NCBI RefSeq assembly: GCF_041435115.1
Contig: NZ_CP108046.1
Location: 6,262,001 to 6,326,000, forward strand
From: Streptomyces sp. NBC_00289
Lineage (GTDB): Bacteria > Actinomycetota > Actinomycetes > Streptomycetales > Streptomycetaceae
Length of the DNA: 64,000 nucleotides
Direction of reading: 5' to 3'
Part shown: positions 8,938 through 17,678 of the stretch, in pieces
Position numbering within the stretch: the stretch's first letter is position 1
Layout of the letters: every line of letters starts with the position of its first letter
Notes under the pieces: generated by a model
The model's database searches: none
What the model saw: only the letters and a program-made list of their open reading frames with translations
What the model was told of the DNA's origin: nothing
Made by a program: the position numbers and the translations under genes

Positions 8938-9432
8938 TCACGCGCCCGTCGTCGAACCGGGCCGGACGATCATCAGCACCGTGACGGTCGCCCACAGAAT
9001 GTTGAACAGTCCGGTGAACATGGCGAGTTGGACCGTGGCCTGCCGGGCGGTCACCGCGGTGGTGGTGCCGCCGCCACTCTCTCCGCCCACCTGGTCGAGT
9101 CGGTCCGCGATCGTCTGCTGCCTGGGCAGCACCAGTGCGGCCAGGACGAGCGCGGCGAGCGCGGTGAGGGCGATCGACACGATCAGCCAGGCGTCCCCGA
9201 GCACGCCCATCCCGCTCGCGGTGGCGAACCCGAACACGGGGACGACGACGCCGACGACGGCGTACACCCGGCAGATGCGGAGCAGCAGCCGTACGGTCTC
9301 CACCGCCCCGGAATCGTCGGGTGCGGCCAGGGCGCGGCGGGCGCTCGGCGGGAACATGCTGGCGGCGACGGTGACGGGACCGATCGCGACGATGGCGGCC
9401 AGGACGTGGACGGCCAGGAGGAACTTGGTCAC
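8938..9432 (-). CDS. Four-helix membrane protein (DUF2269-like)
   Basis: 164 aa from GTG 9432. Four hydrophobic segments are clear, at about residues 3-25, 55-75, 80-105 and 135-155, joined by a Gly/Thr-rich loop (QVGGESGGGTTTAV). The pattern resembles DUF2269-type small integral membrane proteins. No catalytic motif is visible and no role can be assigned. It is followed at 101 bp by the alginate-lyase-like gene and sits back to back with the GlxA-type regulator, from which it may be controlled. Confidence 0.75.
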   Translation of the reverse strand: MTKFLLAVHVLAAIVAIGPVTVAASMFPPSARRALAAPDDSGAVETVRLLLRICRVYAVVGVVVPVFGFATASGMGVLGDAWLIVSIALTALAALVLAALVLPRQQTIADRLDQVGGESGGGTTTAVTARQATVQLAMFTGLFNILWATVTVLMIVRPGSTTGA

Positions 9433-9575
9433 GGGGTGACGCTAGGCGAGTGCCGGAGCGCGCAGAAGTGGCGGTACTGCCAGGGGTCGACGGATTCTCG
9501 CCACGTCCACCCCCGTCGGCGGGCGGTTCCGCCGTCGCGGTTGGCCGTAATCCGTCGTACGCCTACGCTCTCGCC

Positions 9576-10529
9576 ATGCACACCGTGGCCGTACTGGCGC
9601 TGGACCAGGTCATCCCCTTCGATCTCTCCGCCCCGATCGACACCTTCGGCTGGGCCCGGCTGCCGGACGGCCGTGAGGCGTACCGGGTGCGGGTCTGCTC
9701 GCCGGCGGAGGAGGTGAGTGCGGGGCCGTTCACCGTCCGGGCGCCGTACGGGCTGGAGGCGCTCGCCGAGGCCGACACGATCATCCTGCCCGGCCTCGCC
9801 GATCCCACCGTCCCGCTGCCGCCGGGCGTGGCCGAGGCGCTGTGCGCGGCGGCGGCGAACGGCACGCGGATCGCCTCCGTCTGCGTCGGCGCCTTCGTCT
9901 TCGCGGCCACGGGCCTGCTGGACGGCCTGCGAGTGACGACCCACTGGATCGCGGCGCGCGACCTCGCGGAGATGTACCCGAGGCTGAACGTCGACCCGAA
10001 CGTGCTGTACGTCGACAACGGCCAGTTCCTGACCTCGGCGGGGGCGGCCGCGGCCATGGACATGTGCCTGCACATGATCCGCAGGGACCACGGCTCGGCG
10101 GTCGCCGCCCACGCCGCCCGCATGTCCGTCATGCCGCTCGAACGGGAGGGCGGCCAGGCCCAGTTCATCGTCCACGCCCAGCCACCGGCCCCGGTGGGCG
10201 CGACGCTCGAACCGGTGCTGCACTGGCTGGAGGACAACTGCGACCGGGACGTCACCCTGGACGAGATCGCGGCCCGGGCGGGCATGAGCACCCGTACGCT
10301 CAACCGCCGCTTCCGCGAACAGACCGGCACGACCCCGCTCCAGTGGCTGCACCGGGCGCGGGTGCGGCGCGCGCAGTATCTGCTGGAGACGACCCCGTAC
10401 CCGGTGGAGCGCATCGCGGCCCAGACCGGCTTCGGCTCCCCGACGGCCTTCCGGGAACGGTTCCGGAAGGTGGTCGGGACGAGCCCGCAGGGGTACCGGC
10501 GGACATTCCGGTCGGCTGGGGCGTCGTAG
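9576..10529 (+). CDS. GlxA-family transcriptional regulator
   Basis: 317 aa from ATG 9576, where the DJ-1/PfpI domain begins (VAVLALDQVIPFDLSAPID); the frame is open to 9450 but the extra residues do not fit. Residues 1-180 form a class I glutamine-amidotransferase-like fold with Cys in the nucleophile-elbow position (IASVCVGAFVFA). Residues 215-310 hold two AraC-type helix-turn-helix units (TLDEIAARAGMSTRTLNRRF and PVERIAAQTGFGSPTAFRERF). Such proteins activate or repress neighbouring genes in response to unknown ligands. The divergent DUF2269-like gene, 143 bp away, is the nearest candidate target. Confidence 0.92.
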   Translation: MHTVAVLALDQVIPFDLSAPIDTFGWARLPDGREAYRVRVCSPAEEVSAGPFTVRAPYGLEALAEADTIILPGLADPTVPLPPGVAEALCAAAANGTRIASVCVGAFVFAATGLLDGLRVTTHWIAARDLAEMYPRLNVDPNVLYVDNGQFLTSAGAAAAMDMCLHMIRRDHGSAVAAHAARMSVMPLEREGGQAQFIVHAQPPAPVGATLEPVLHWLEDNCDRDVTLDEIAARAGMSTRTLNRRFREQTGTTPLQWLHRARVRRAQYLLETTPYPVERIAAQTGFGSPTAFRERFRKVVGTSPQGYRRTFRSAGAS

Positions 10530-10600
10530 CCGGCGACGACCGCCGAGGCGCTGACAGTGCCGCGGCTGTCGTCGCGACGACCGTCGCTGAGGCGGGTCGC

Positions 10601-10903
10601 TCAGCCGCGTCGGTCGGCGACCGCCCACGACGCGAGGGCCACGGCTCCCGCGACCCCGAACACGGCGGGCCACGCGCCGACCTTCTTGGCCAGCGGATGG
10701 GACCCGGCGAAGGCGGCGACGTAGGCGGCGGTCAGCGCTCCCGCGGCCTTCCCGCCGGCCTGCTGCCGCCACTGCTGCGCGGCCGCTGCCCCGGCCACGG
10801 CGAGTACGGCCCCGCCGAGCTGCCGCTTCCGGGTCCAGCGGGCCACGCCGTACCCACCGACGAGCCCGCCCGCGGCCACCACCGAGCTGGGAACCTTCGC
10901 CAT
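10601..10903 (-). CDS. Small hydrophobic hypothetical protein
   Basis: 100 aa from ATG 10903. Gly/Ala-rich with hydrophobic stretches at about residues 8-20, 30-42, 55-68 and 78-95, and a basic patch RWTRKRQLGG. It looks like a small Streptomyces membrane protein with no known function. The open frame continues upstream to 11191 as an artificial Arg/Ala repeat, which is the low-complexity DNA of the neighbouring MarR gene in another frame and should not be included. Confidence 0.7.
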   Translation of the reverse strand: MAKVPSSVVAAGGLVGGYGVARWTRKRQLGGAVLAVAGAAAAQQWRQQAGGKAAGALTAAYVAAFAGSHPLAKKVGAWPAVFGVAGAVALASWAVADRRG

Positions 10904-11084
10904 GTCTGCCTCCTGCGCCGCCGCCTCTGCCGCTACTGCCGTGACTGCTGCTGTCGCCCCAGCTGTCGTTACAGCTGTGGCTACGGCTCTCGCTGTTGAC
11001 GCGGTGGCGGTTGTCGTCGTGCGATCCGATGGGCCGAGGCTAACTCGCGCCCGGGCCCGCGAACCGAACCTGAGTCGGAGGTTG

Positions 11085-11609
11085 TCAAGTTCTTCCCGCG
11101 TCTGCACCCACGCCGGCATCCGGGCCCGTGCCCGTGCCCGTGCCCGGGTCCGCGCCCGCCCCCGGGTCCGTGCCCGGGTCCGGGCCCGCATCCGCGTCTC
11201 CGTCCGCGGTGACGCGGCGCAGCAGACTCAGCAAGGTGGCGCGCTCGGTATCGCTCAAGGGGGCGAAGCAGGTGGCGAGGACCTCGTCGGCGATCCGGTG
11301 TCCGGCTGTCAGGGTCTGCTCGCCGGCGGGGGTGAGGTAGTGCTCGATCCGCCGGCCGTTGCCCGGACGCCGCTCGATGAGCCCCAGGACCACGAGTCGC
11401 CCGGCGAGGGTGCCGAAGGCCTGCTCGCTCTGGAACGTCGCCGAGGCCAGCGCGCGAGCCGACGACCCGGGTGACCTGCTGATCGCCCGGAGGGCGTCCC
11501 ACTGGGCGAGTGTCGTGCCGACGCCGGCGAGCCGGCTGTCGAGCGCCCGGTGCTGCCGGTGCTGCGCTTGCTTGACGGCTCTTCCCAGACTCTGCAGTTC
11601 ATCGGGCAT
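11085..11609 (-). CDS. MarR-family regulator with a Gly/Asp/Pro repeat tail
   Basis: 174 aa. Residues 10-135 fit the MarR winged helix: recognition helix region SARALASATFQSEQAFGTLAGRL, wing GNGRRIEHYLTPAGEQTL, and a C-terminal helix SDTERATLLSLLRRV. The last 35 residues are a repeat of ADPGTDPGAG type units encoded by a run of CCGGGTCCGTGCC-like repeats (about 11115-11200), not part of any MarR fold. It is divergent from an alpha/beta hydrolase with an AT-rich palindromic region between, the standard layout for MarR autoregulation and control of the neighbour. Confidence 0.88.
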   Translation of the reverse strand: MPDELQSLGRAVKQAQHRQHRALDSRLAGVGTTLAQWDALRAISRSPGSSARALASATFQSEQAFGTLAGRLVVLGLIERRPGNGRRIEHYLTPAGEQTLTAGHRIADEVLATCFAPLSDTERATLLSLLRRVTADGDADAGPDPGTDPGAGADPGTGTGTGPDAGVGADAGRT

Positions 11610-11630
11610 GGGCTCAGTCTAGAGCATGAC

Positions 11631-11667
11631 TAAGCTAGCTTATCTAAACATCTTTAGTTAGGATGTT
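11631..11667. promoter_or_regulatory. Palindromic operators between marR and hydrolase
   Basis: The 61-bp gap is strikingly AT-rich. It holds a perfect 12-bp palindrome TAAGCTAGCTTA (11631-11642), a CTAAA-catc-TTTAG repeat (11644-11657) and AACATC-N9-GATGTT (11647-11667). These are suitable MarR dimer sites covering the start of the hydrolase gene at 11671. Confidence 0.65.
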
Positions 11668-11670
11668 CGC

Positions 11671-12474
11671 ATGCCTACCGACCACAGGTTCGACCTGTAC
11701 CCCGACCTGACCCTCACCCTCTCCACGGCCGGGACCGGCCGACCCACCCTCGTCCTGCACGGCGGCGGCGGACCGGCCACGGTCGCCGGACTCGCCGCCC
11801 ACCTCTCACGGACCGCCCACACCATCACCCCGACTCACCCCGGCTGGAACGGCACCGAACGCCCCGACTGGCTGACCGGCGTCGACGACCTCGCCCTGGC
11901 CTACCTCCACCACCTGCACGCCCTCGGACTGCGCGACGTCCTCGTCGTGGGCTCCTCACTCGGCGGCTGGACGGCCGCGGAGATGGCCGTACGCGACACG
12001 GCGGGCATCATCACCGGCCTCGTCCTGATCGACGCCGTCGGCGTGGACGTCCCCGGCGAACCGATCGTCGACTTCTTCGCCCTGGATGCCCGAGGCATCG
12101 CCGACCACGCCTGGCACGACTCGGCCCGCTACTTCCAGGACCCCACCCTCCTCCCGCCCGAGCAACTCGCCGCCATGCAGGCCAACATGGCCACCCTGCG
12201 CACCCTCGGCGGCGACCCGAACATGCACGACCCGAAGCTGCTGCACCGCCTGCGCCACGTCGACGTACCGACCCTTCTCCTCTGGGGCGAGAGCGACCGC
12301 GTCGTCACCCCCGCCTACGCCAAGACGTACGCGAACGCCTTCCCCGACGCCCACCTCGAGGTCATCCCGCAGGCCGGCCACCTGCCGCACATCGAACAAC
12401 CGGAAGCGACCTTCGCGGCGCTCGACGCGTACCGGCAGCGGACGACCGCCGACAGGACGTTCACCGGACACTGA
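11671..12474 (+). CDS. Alpha/beta hydrolase
   Basis: 267 aa. The oxyanion-hole motif LVLHGGGGPATV is near residue 30, the nucleophile elbow is VVGSSLGGWTAAE (Ser), the catalytic acid lies in LLLWGESDRVVTP, and the His is in QAGHLPHIEQP. This is the standard serine-hydrolase triad order. The substrate is unknown; regulation by the divergent MarR protein would fit a role against a small aromatic or lipophilic compound. The start lies only a few bases from the palindromes, so the leader is very short. Confidence 0.9.
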   Translation: MPTDHRFDLYPDLTLTLSTAGTGRPTLVLHGGGGPATVAGLAAHLSRTAHTITPTHPGWNGTERPDWLTGVDDLALAYLHHLHALGLRDVLVVGSSLGGWTAAEMAVRDTAGIITGLVLIDAVGVDVPGEPIVDFFALDARGIADHAWHDSARYFQDPTLLPPEQLAAMQANMATLRTLGGDPNMHDPKLLHRLRHVDVPTLLLWGESDRVVTPAYAKTYANAFPDAHLEVIPQAGHLPHIEQPEATFAALDAYRQRTTADRTFTGH

Positions 12475-12546
12475 TCGCAGACGCTCGAACCGAACACCAG
12501 GTCGCGGGAGGTGGGGAGCGCGCCGGTGAACTGCCATCATGCTGGC

Positions 12547-12999
12547 GTGCCCGCCGACATAGCGTTCTTCCGCGCTCCTGATCACCGGACTGCCGCCGCG
12601 ACGCGTCTGACGGGTCCCGGTCGAGCCTTCGAGTCGGTGACCTGCCACTCCATCGAGCCGGACAGTGCTGTCGTCGAGTGGGACATGTACTTCGAAGCGC
12701 CGTCCGCCGAGCCGCCACCCCTTGAGCAGCTTCATGCGTGGGAATGGCCGAGTTGGGTCACGCCACCCTTGAACGACGGCGTCGAGGTGTTCGCCCTGCC
12801 GGGCCGGTTGACCCTGGCGTTGGCCAACGCCCGTCCCAGCGAGCTGCGCGAGCTTGCCGCTCGCTGGACCACGAGGCTCAAGGACACCGATGGAGACGAC
12901 ATGACCGACGACGATCCGCTGAGGATCCTGGAGGGTTTGGCCGGACTCGCGGCGACTGCCGTGAGCTCGAACGAGGGTCTCTACTGCTGGAGTTACTGA
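12547..12999 (+). CDS. Hypothetical protein
   Basis: About 150 aa from GTG 12547 (the frame opens at 12511). No motif or domain is recognised. Features that can be seen: a Trp-rich middle (HAWEWPSWVTPP), no transmembrane helix, and a Gly/Tyr-ending tail (EGLYCWSY). Codon use is normal for the genome, and the frame is not a shadow of a better one. It stands alone between the hydrolase and a convergent gene pair. Confidence 0.6.
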   Translation: MPADIAFFRAPDHRTAAATRLTGPGRAFESVTCHSIEPDSAVVEWDMYFEAPSAEPPPLEQLHAWEWPSWVTPPLNDGVEVFALPGRLTLALANARPSELRELAARWTTRLKDTDGDDMTDDDPLRILEGLAGLAATAVSSNEGLYCWSY

Positions 13000-13089
13000 G
13001 GTCAGTCATGAGAGGCGCGAGCTGTTGCCGCACGGACTGAGCGCGCTCGAGTTGGCGTCCGATGCCGGCTGGGGTGCTCGATCCACGCC

Positions 13090-13458
13090 TCAGCGATCCG
13101 ACAACGCGATACGGCCGGTCAGCAGGACGTCGTGATTCACGAACAGGCCGTCGAGGTCGAAGCGCCGACGGATGTACGCGGTCCAGGTCGCGCAGGGCAG
13201 ATCGCCGGACCTCACCATCCGCGCCCGGCTGGCCTGGGTGAGAATCCATCTGGCCTGGTCACCGCCGTGCACTCGGCCGCCCAGATCCCGGGCCAGCCGC
13301 CACAACTCCTCGCCGTCACGGACGTCGTCGACGACGGCGACGAGCCCGACGTCGCCCAGCCCACGCTCGTCACCGGACCGGGTGGTGTAGGCGACGGTGA
13401 GACCGTCAAGGGGGAAGACGGTCACGCGACTGGTCGCGGTCAGCTCGGTTGAGGACAC
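13090..13458 (-). CDS. Hypothetical protein, partner of the Cys-rich protein
   Basis: 122 aa from GTG 13458. No family recognised. It starts with a beta-like N-terminus (TSRVTVFPLDGLTVAYTTRS) followed by an acidic middle and an Arg-rich end (TWTAYIRRRFDLDGL). It is 84 bp downstream of the Cys-rich gene on the same strand and probably in the same operon. The longer frame reaching 14334 is an artefact of high GC. Function unknown. Confidence 0.6.
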   Translation of the reverse strand: MSSTELTATSRVTVFPLDGLTVAYTTRSGDERGLGDVGLVAVVDDVRDGEELWRLARDLGGRVHGGDQARWILTQASRARMVRSGDLPCATWTAYIRRRFDLDGLFVNHDVLLTGRIALSDR

Positions 13459-13541
13459 GGGATGGGTCCGTTCTGGGAGGTGGAGGGCGCTGGGCGGGCC
13501 GGCCCGGGTGCGGCCGACCCGCCCGCGCGTAGGCAGAGGAG

Positions 13542-14009
13542 TCAGCAGCAGGGACCGTCGCCGCAGCAGGCGGGCGGATTGCAGTCGGCGGCTGTCTCCC
13601 ACAGCCGCTCGTCCACCTCGAAGCCGGCCGAGCGGATCCTCTCGACGACCGAGGTCATCAGACCGCGCGTACGGATCCTGCTGTTCGGCCGGTGATGCAG
13701 GAAGTAACCGAACTGCTCCTGACACCAGTTGGCGTACCAGTCGGTGTGCAGCACGAGCGTGTGCCATCCGGGATCCACCAGCCGGGAGGGCGCCATGGTG
13801 GCCCCGGACCGGGACGTCCCCATCACATGCACCAGCGCGAGGGCCTGGTCGACGACACGATCGGCGACGCAGCGCTCCAGGCCGTACTCGTCCGCGCAGA
13901 ACGCGGCGAGCGCGTCGAACTCGGCGTCGGCGACGAGGGATCGGCCGGTACGGGTATCCGTACCGGGCGTGGGACCGGGTACTGAACCGGTCGCGAGGGT
14001 GGACGTCAT
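13542..14009 (-). CDS. Hypothetical protein with Cys-rich C-terminus
   Basis: 155 aa from ATG 14009, preceded by a good AGGAGG box. The core is mostly helical. The last 15 residues read ETAADCNPPACCGDGPCC, five cysteines in a Gly/Pro context that could bind a metal or be modified. I do not recognise the family. It heads a two-gene unit with the 122-aa protein downstream. The 252-bp region upstream has no gene I can support. A redox, metal-binding or peptide-related role is possible but unproven. Confidence 0.6.
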   Translation of the reverse strand: MTSTLATGSVPGPTPGTDTRTGRSLVADAEFDALAAFCADEYGLERCVADRVVDQALALVHVMGTSRSGATMAPSRLVDPGWHTLVLHTDWYANWCQEQFGYFLHHRPNSRIRTRGLMTSVVERIRSAGFEVDERLWETAADCNPPACCGDGPCC

Positions 14010-14261
14010 CGCGGGGCCTCCTGAGAACGCGTACGGCTCTTGGGTGGTGTCGGGCCGGGTGGCCGTTGGGGTGGGGTCGTGTGGAACACGGAGACACCTC
14101 ACATGTGGGGGGAATTTCGGTTGGCCCGCCCCCGGAGCACCGAATGCCGGGCGGGTGCTGGGTCGCGTACGGGGTCGTGCGCCGGGGAGAGGGAGACGTG
14201 CGGCCCGCCGCATGACGCACGGCGCGGCACCTCACGCACCGGGAAGCGGTGGGCGGCGGGA

Positions 14262-14765
14262 TCAGGCGGACGCGTGCTCGATGAGCTGCCGATGCCCGGC
14301 GTCGATCAGGTCCCGCACGGCCTGCGGCCGGCACAGGTCACCGTCGTAGCGCGGCGGAACGACCCAGTAGGTCCCGGGCGGTTCACGCCGATCGATCCGC
14401 GGGACACCGAGATAGGTGTCGTCCCGAAGACACGGAGCACTGCGGTTGTAGTCCCAGACGAGACCGGCGTGCCACTGGATGAGCGCGTAGTACGTCGGGC
14501 CGGTGGCCCGGTGGTCGTGAATGACGGGACCTCGCAGCCGACCGGACAGGACCTCGGCAACCACCTCCGGGTGATCCGAGCGGAGAGCGGCGTACACGAG
14601 CGTCCCGGCCAGCCGCACCGCGGCGAAGCGTCGACCAAGAGGTAACAGGGCCACGCCCTGGTTGGACCATTCCGCTCGGGCTTGCTCGGGCACCGGGTGC
14701 GCCTGGGCGAGCCAATCGGTGATCGCTCTGTCCGTTGTTTGGTTCTGCGTACGTTCTGTAGTCAC
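14262..14765 (-). CDS. Hypothetical protein
   Basis: 167 aa from GTG 14765 (VTTERTQNQ); ORF callers may extend it to 14828. The sequence contains GVALLPLGRRFAAVRL, GPVIHDHRATGPTYYALI and GTYWVVPPRYDGDLCRP. I do not recognise a named family, although proteins of this sort occur in many Streptomyces next to small helix-turn-helix regulators. Here it is divergent from the TPR regulator at 14878, with about 110 bp between them. Confidence 0.6.
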   Translation of the reverse strand: MTTERTQNQTTDRAITDWLAQAHPVPEQARAEWSNQGVALLPLGRRFAAVRLAGTLVYAALRSDHPEVVAEVLSGRLRGPVIHDHRATGPTYYALIQWHAGLVWDYNRSAPCLRDDTYLGVPRIDRREPPGTYWVVPPRYDGDLCRPQAVRDLIDAGHRQLIEHASA

Positions 14766-14877
14766 ACAAGGATGATGGAATTGCAGTGAGTGACGGAACC
14801 AGGTCGTCCCGTGGCCATGCGTGGCCACGTAGCGGCCATGGCCCCAGACCTGCGCGAGGACACCTCAGACTGGGCTC

Positions 14878-16125
14878 ATGGGTCGCAACGACGCACTGAG
14901 AGCTGCACGGCTTCGAGTGGGCTGGCGAACGATGGAGAAAGCCGCCGAGAAACTGACGGATCACGGCCGCCAGTTACTCGACGATCGGCAGTTCAACGTC
15001 TCGGCGCGCACATGGCGCCGCTGGGAGGGCGCACTGCCCGGCTGGCCGTCGGAGGAGACGGCGCTCGTGATTCACGACGCTCTCGGCCGGTGGCCGGAGG
15101 ACCTTGGGTTCACGACGCCGCCGGGCTGGATTCGTCCCGAGCACCACAAGGAAGAGGAGCAGGTGAATCGCCGTACGTTCGTCTCGGTCACCGCTGCGGC
15201 GCTCGTCGCGGGGCCCGTTGCGTCGCAGTACGTCGATCCGGCCCTGATCGACTACTTCCAGCAGCAGTTGGAGGGGCACTACCGGGCGGACATGCTCCTG
15301 GGCCCGCACGACCTGATCGGCACCGTCTCCGCTCAGTACCAGCTCATCGACAAGCTGGTCCGCTCAGCCAAGGGCGAGACCCGACAGGGTCTACTCCGCG
15401 TCGGAGCCGCGTACGCCGCGCTCGTCGGCTGGCTGTACCAGGACGCCGGAGACATGCACGGAGCCGCTTTCTGGCGCGGTGTGACACAGGAAATAGCGGT
15501 GCGTTCCCGTGACCCGCACTTGATCGGATACTCGCTCGTGAACCAGGCCCAAGTCCGCACGGATCTGGGCGACGGAGCGGCCGTGATCGACCTATGCGAG
15601 GCGGCCCTTGAGGATTCGCGGAGACTCGTCCCAAAGGTGCGCATCATGGCGATGCAGCAGCAAGCCCATGGCGCCGGTCTCACAGGTGATCGCCGTGCGG
15701 TCGATCGGCTCCTCGACGAAGCGGACGGATTGCTCTCGCGAGTCGATGACGACCTCCCGTGGGGCAACGCGTGCCGCCGCACGCCCGGTTACCTCGAGGT
15801 GCAGCGCGCCACTTGCTACGGAAGGCTCGGCCTAGGTTCACAAGCGGCCTCCCTGTGGAACCAAGTTCTTCAGATCGTTCCTACGTCGGCACGCCGTGAC
15901 CGCGGCGTCTACCTGGCCCGGCACGCGACAGCGGCGGCTGGAGCAGGCAACCCAGATGAAGCACTGGAGATCGCTCAGGCGGCCGCCGACATCGCCATCG
16001 AGACACGATCCGCCCGCACGACAAAGGAGTTGGTGACCCTGCAGCGGATGATGCGTCCATGGCAGGATTCGCTGGTCGGCCGGGACCTGGACGGAGTTCT
16101 GGCACCTGTGATCGAGAGGGGCTGA
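14878..16125 (+). CDS. TPR-containing transcriptional regulator
   Basis: 415 aa. The N-terminal 80 residues carry a helix-turn-helix-like region with the NVSARTWRRWEGALPGWPS segment seen in Streptomyces regulators. A Tat-like stretch (NRRTFVSVTAAALVAG) follows near residue 97, a known oddity of this family. The remainder is helical and TPR-like (GLLRVGAAYAALVGWLYQDAGD, ATAAAGAGNPDEALEIAQAA). These proteins are thought to be intracellular regulators; targets are unknown. The pterin dehydratase gene follows after 2 bp and is probably co-transcribed. Confidence 0.8.
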   Translation: MGRNDALRAARLRVGWRTMEKAAEKLTDHGRQLLDDRQFNVSARTWRRWEGALPGWPSEETALVIHDALGRWPEDLGFTTPPGWIRPEHHKEEEQVNRRTFVSVTAAALVAGPVASQYVDPALIDYFQQQLEGHYRADMLLGPHDLIGTVSAQYQLIDKLVRSAKGETRQGLLRVGAAYAALVGWLYQDAGDMHGAAFWRGVTQEIAVRSRDPHLIGYSLVNQAQVRTDLGDGAAVIDLCEAALEDSRRLVPKVRIMAMQQQAHGAGLTGDRRAVDRLLDEADGLLSRVDDDLPWGNACRRTPGYLEVQRATCYGRLGLGSQAASLWNQVLQIVPTSARRDRGVYLARHATAAAGAGNPDEALEIAQAAADIAIETRSARTTKELVTLQRMMRPWQDSLVGRDLDGVLAPVIERG

Positions 16126-16127
16126 GC

Positions 16128-16445
16128 GTGTCGCACACACCGGTACCGCTGACCGAGGAAGCAATCCACGTAGCCCTCTCGGAGACGCCCGGCTGGCGCC
16201 GTGAAGGCGACGAAATCACCCGGACCTACGGCATCCGCTACCACGGCGGGGTCGCGATGATCGTGCACGTCGCCGACATCGAACGGCTCATCAGCCACCA
16301 CGCGGACATCGACCTGCGTTGGGGAACGGTGCGATTCGCGATCACCACGCATGACGCCGGGCACAGGCTCACGACCTCGGATTTTGACTTGGCGAAGCGC
16401 ATCGACGGAATCGCCCAGGCACATGGCGCCGAGCCTGTGGACTGA
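16128..16445 (+). CDS. 4a-hydroxytetrahydrobiopterin dehydratase
   Basis: 105 aa from GTG 16128, just after the TGA of the TPR regulator. The family motif is present: ISHHADIDLRWGTVRFAITTHD, quoted here as its halves ISHHADIDL and FAITTHD, with the catalytic His pair and the later Asp. Length matches the PCD/DCoH family. The enzyme dehydrates 4a-hydroxytetrahydropterin to the quinonoid dihydropterin, recycling the cofactor of aromatic amino acid hydroxylases. No hydroxylase is nearby. The longer frame starting at 16059 overlaps the upstream gene and is unlikely. Confidence 0.9.
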   Translation: MSHTPVPLTEEAIHVALSETPGWRREGDEITRTYGIRYHGGVAMIVHVADIERLISHHADIDLRWGTVRFAITTHDAGHRLTTSDFDLAKRIDGIAQAHGAEPVD

Positions 16446-16556
16446 GCGCGGCGGGAACGCGATATCGGCGAACCACCAGGGCGAGGAGCGGGGCCCGGCA
16501 CGAAGATGCTGAGCCCCCAGACAGCCACGCTTCCACTGTTCACAGATCGGCCGGAT

Positions 16557-17446
16557 TCATGTTCGGCCTCCAGACCACTGACTTGCTCCAGGCCAGACGC
16601 TGAGCGCGACCTTGGCCAGCCGTGCCTGACGTTCGCTGATTCCCTCCGGCCGCCATTGGGATTTCTCGGAATCCCAAAGGTTGGAAACATTCGTCTGCGA
16701 GGATATCAAGAGAGCCGATTCCGCGTAGCTGGCCGCTTTCTCTGGATACGGGCGATTTGAGAAGGCTTGATTCTTTCGCCCGCTCAGCAGCGTGAGATTT
16801 CCCAAACGATGAATCCAGGAGTCATGTTCTTCGAGGCGCAGTTCCTGGCCCGGCTGTTGCGGGTAGATCTGGTCAACGTGCACCTTGGCGTTACCTGATA
16901 CTTCGAGCTCATCCACACCAGCGCTCAAACGCAGCGCGCCTTCAATTTTCTGAAGAAGATAGCGAGCCTGCGATGCCTTCGGGATTTCTGCTTCTTCGAA
17001 GTCTGCCTTGAAGATTTCATTGTCAGGAATCCATGTGTACATGCGGCGTAGAATAGATTCTAGGCCGGCGCCTCCCGAAAATTCCTTGGCTGCTTCAAAG
17101 ATATTTTCCTCGAGGAGTGTCGATTCCCGTCGCCCGATCACGGTCCATCTGACGTAGCAATCAAGATAGTCGACGTGGTTAGGCGTTGTTGGCCATCTAG
17201 AAGTGACCTGCTCTTCACATGCTCGTCCGTGATGGTGACAATAGGGCCTATGAAATATTCTGACGCCGACTCTTTTCCTGTTTCGCGGGTATTTCGGAAT
17301 TTTTGAATGTCAGCCCAATAGGTGTCAACTTCCTTTTTTGTCCAGGAATATTGCCGCTGGCTGTCGTCTGGAACGGTGACTACTGGGTTATTGGCTCCGA
17401 TCAACTGCCCGAGAGTCTGTCGTGCTGCATGCTTGATGATCGCCAT
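16557..17446 (-). pseudogene. Decayed GmrSD-like (DUF262/DUF1524) type IV restriction gene
   Basis: Two adjoining frames are the ends of one gene. 17138-17446 encodes the DUF262 start: VVTVPDDSQRQYSW and LLDGQQRLTTSTILIA, then a stop. 16557-17141, in another frame, encodes the DUF1524 end: HVDQIYPQQPG, HRLGNLTLLSGRKNQAF and YPEKAASYAES. Intact GmrSD proteins have roughly 300 more residues between these parts, so an internal deletion with loss of frame is likely. In addition the usual EHI-P catalytic motif reads DQIYP, so the key His appears replaced by Gln. GmrSD enzymes cut modified phage DNA. The region is visibly less GC-rich than its surroundings. Confidence 0.75.
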
Positions 17447-17678
17447 GATGAGCTCCGCTAGTTTCGATCGCGACGGGAACAGATCGTAGCTGGTTGGCAC
17501 TCAACTGGCCTCTGCCTCACGGAGTTTGAACGGTCAGGCGGGGGGTATCGCCGCCGATTGGTGTCATCTCGGCGCCTCGAGAGGCAGCACCAGACAGGCG
17601 CGGTCCCGAGCCGCGGCCAAGCTGGTACCTTCAGGGCATCGTGGGATCTGACCGCCGCCAGCAGAGCTTTGGAACAAG

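Noticed and set aside
13090..14334. A single 414-aa gene across both small genes
   Set aside because: The first 290 residues are Arg/Pro-rich nonsense; only the last 122 residues, from GTG 13458, have normal coding character.
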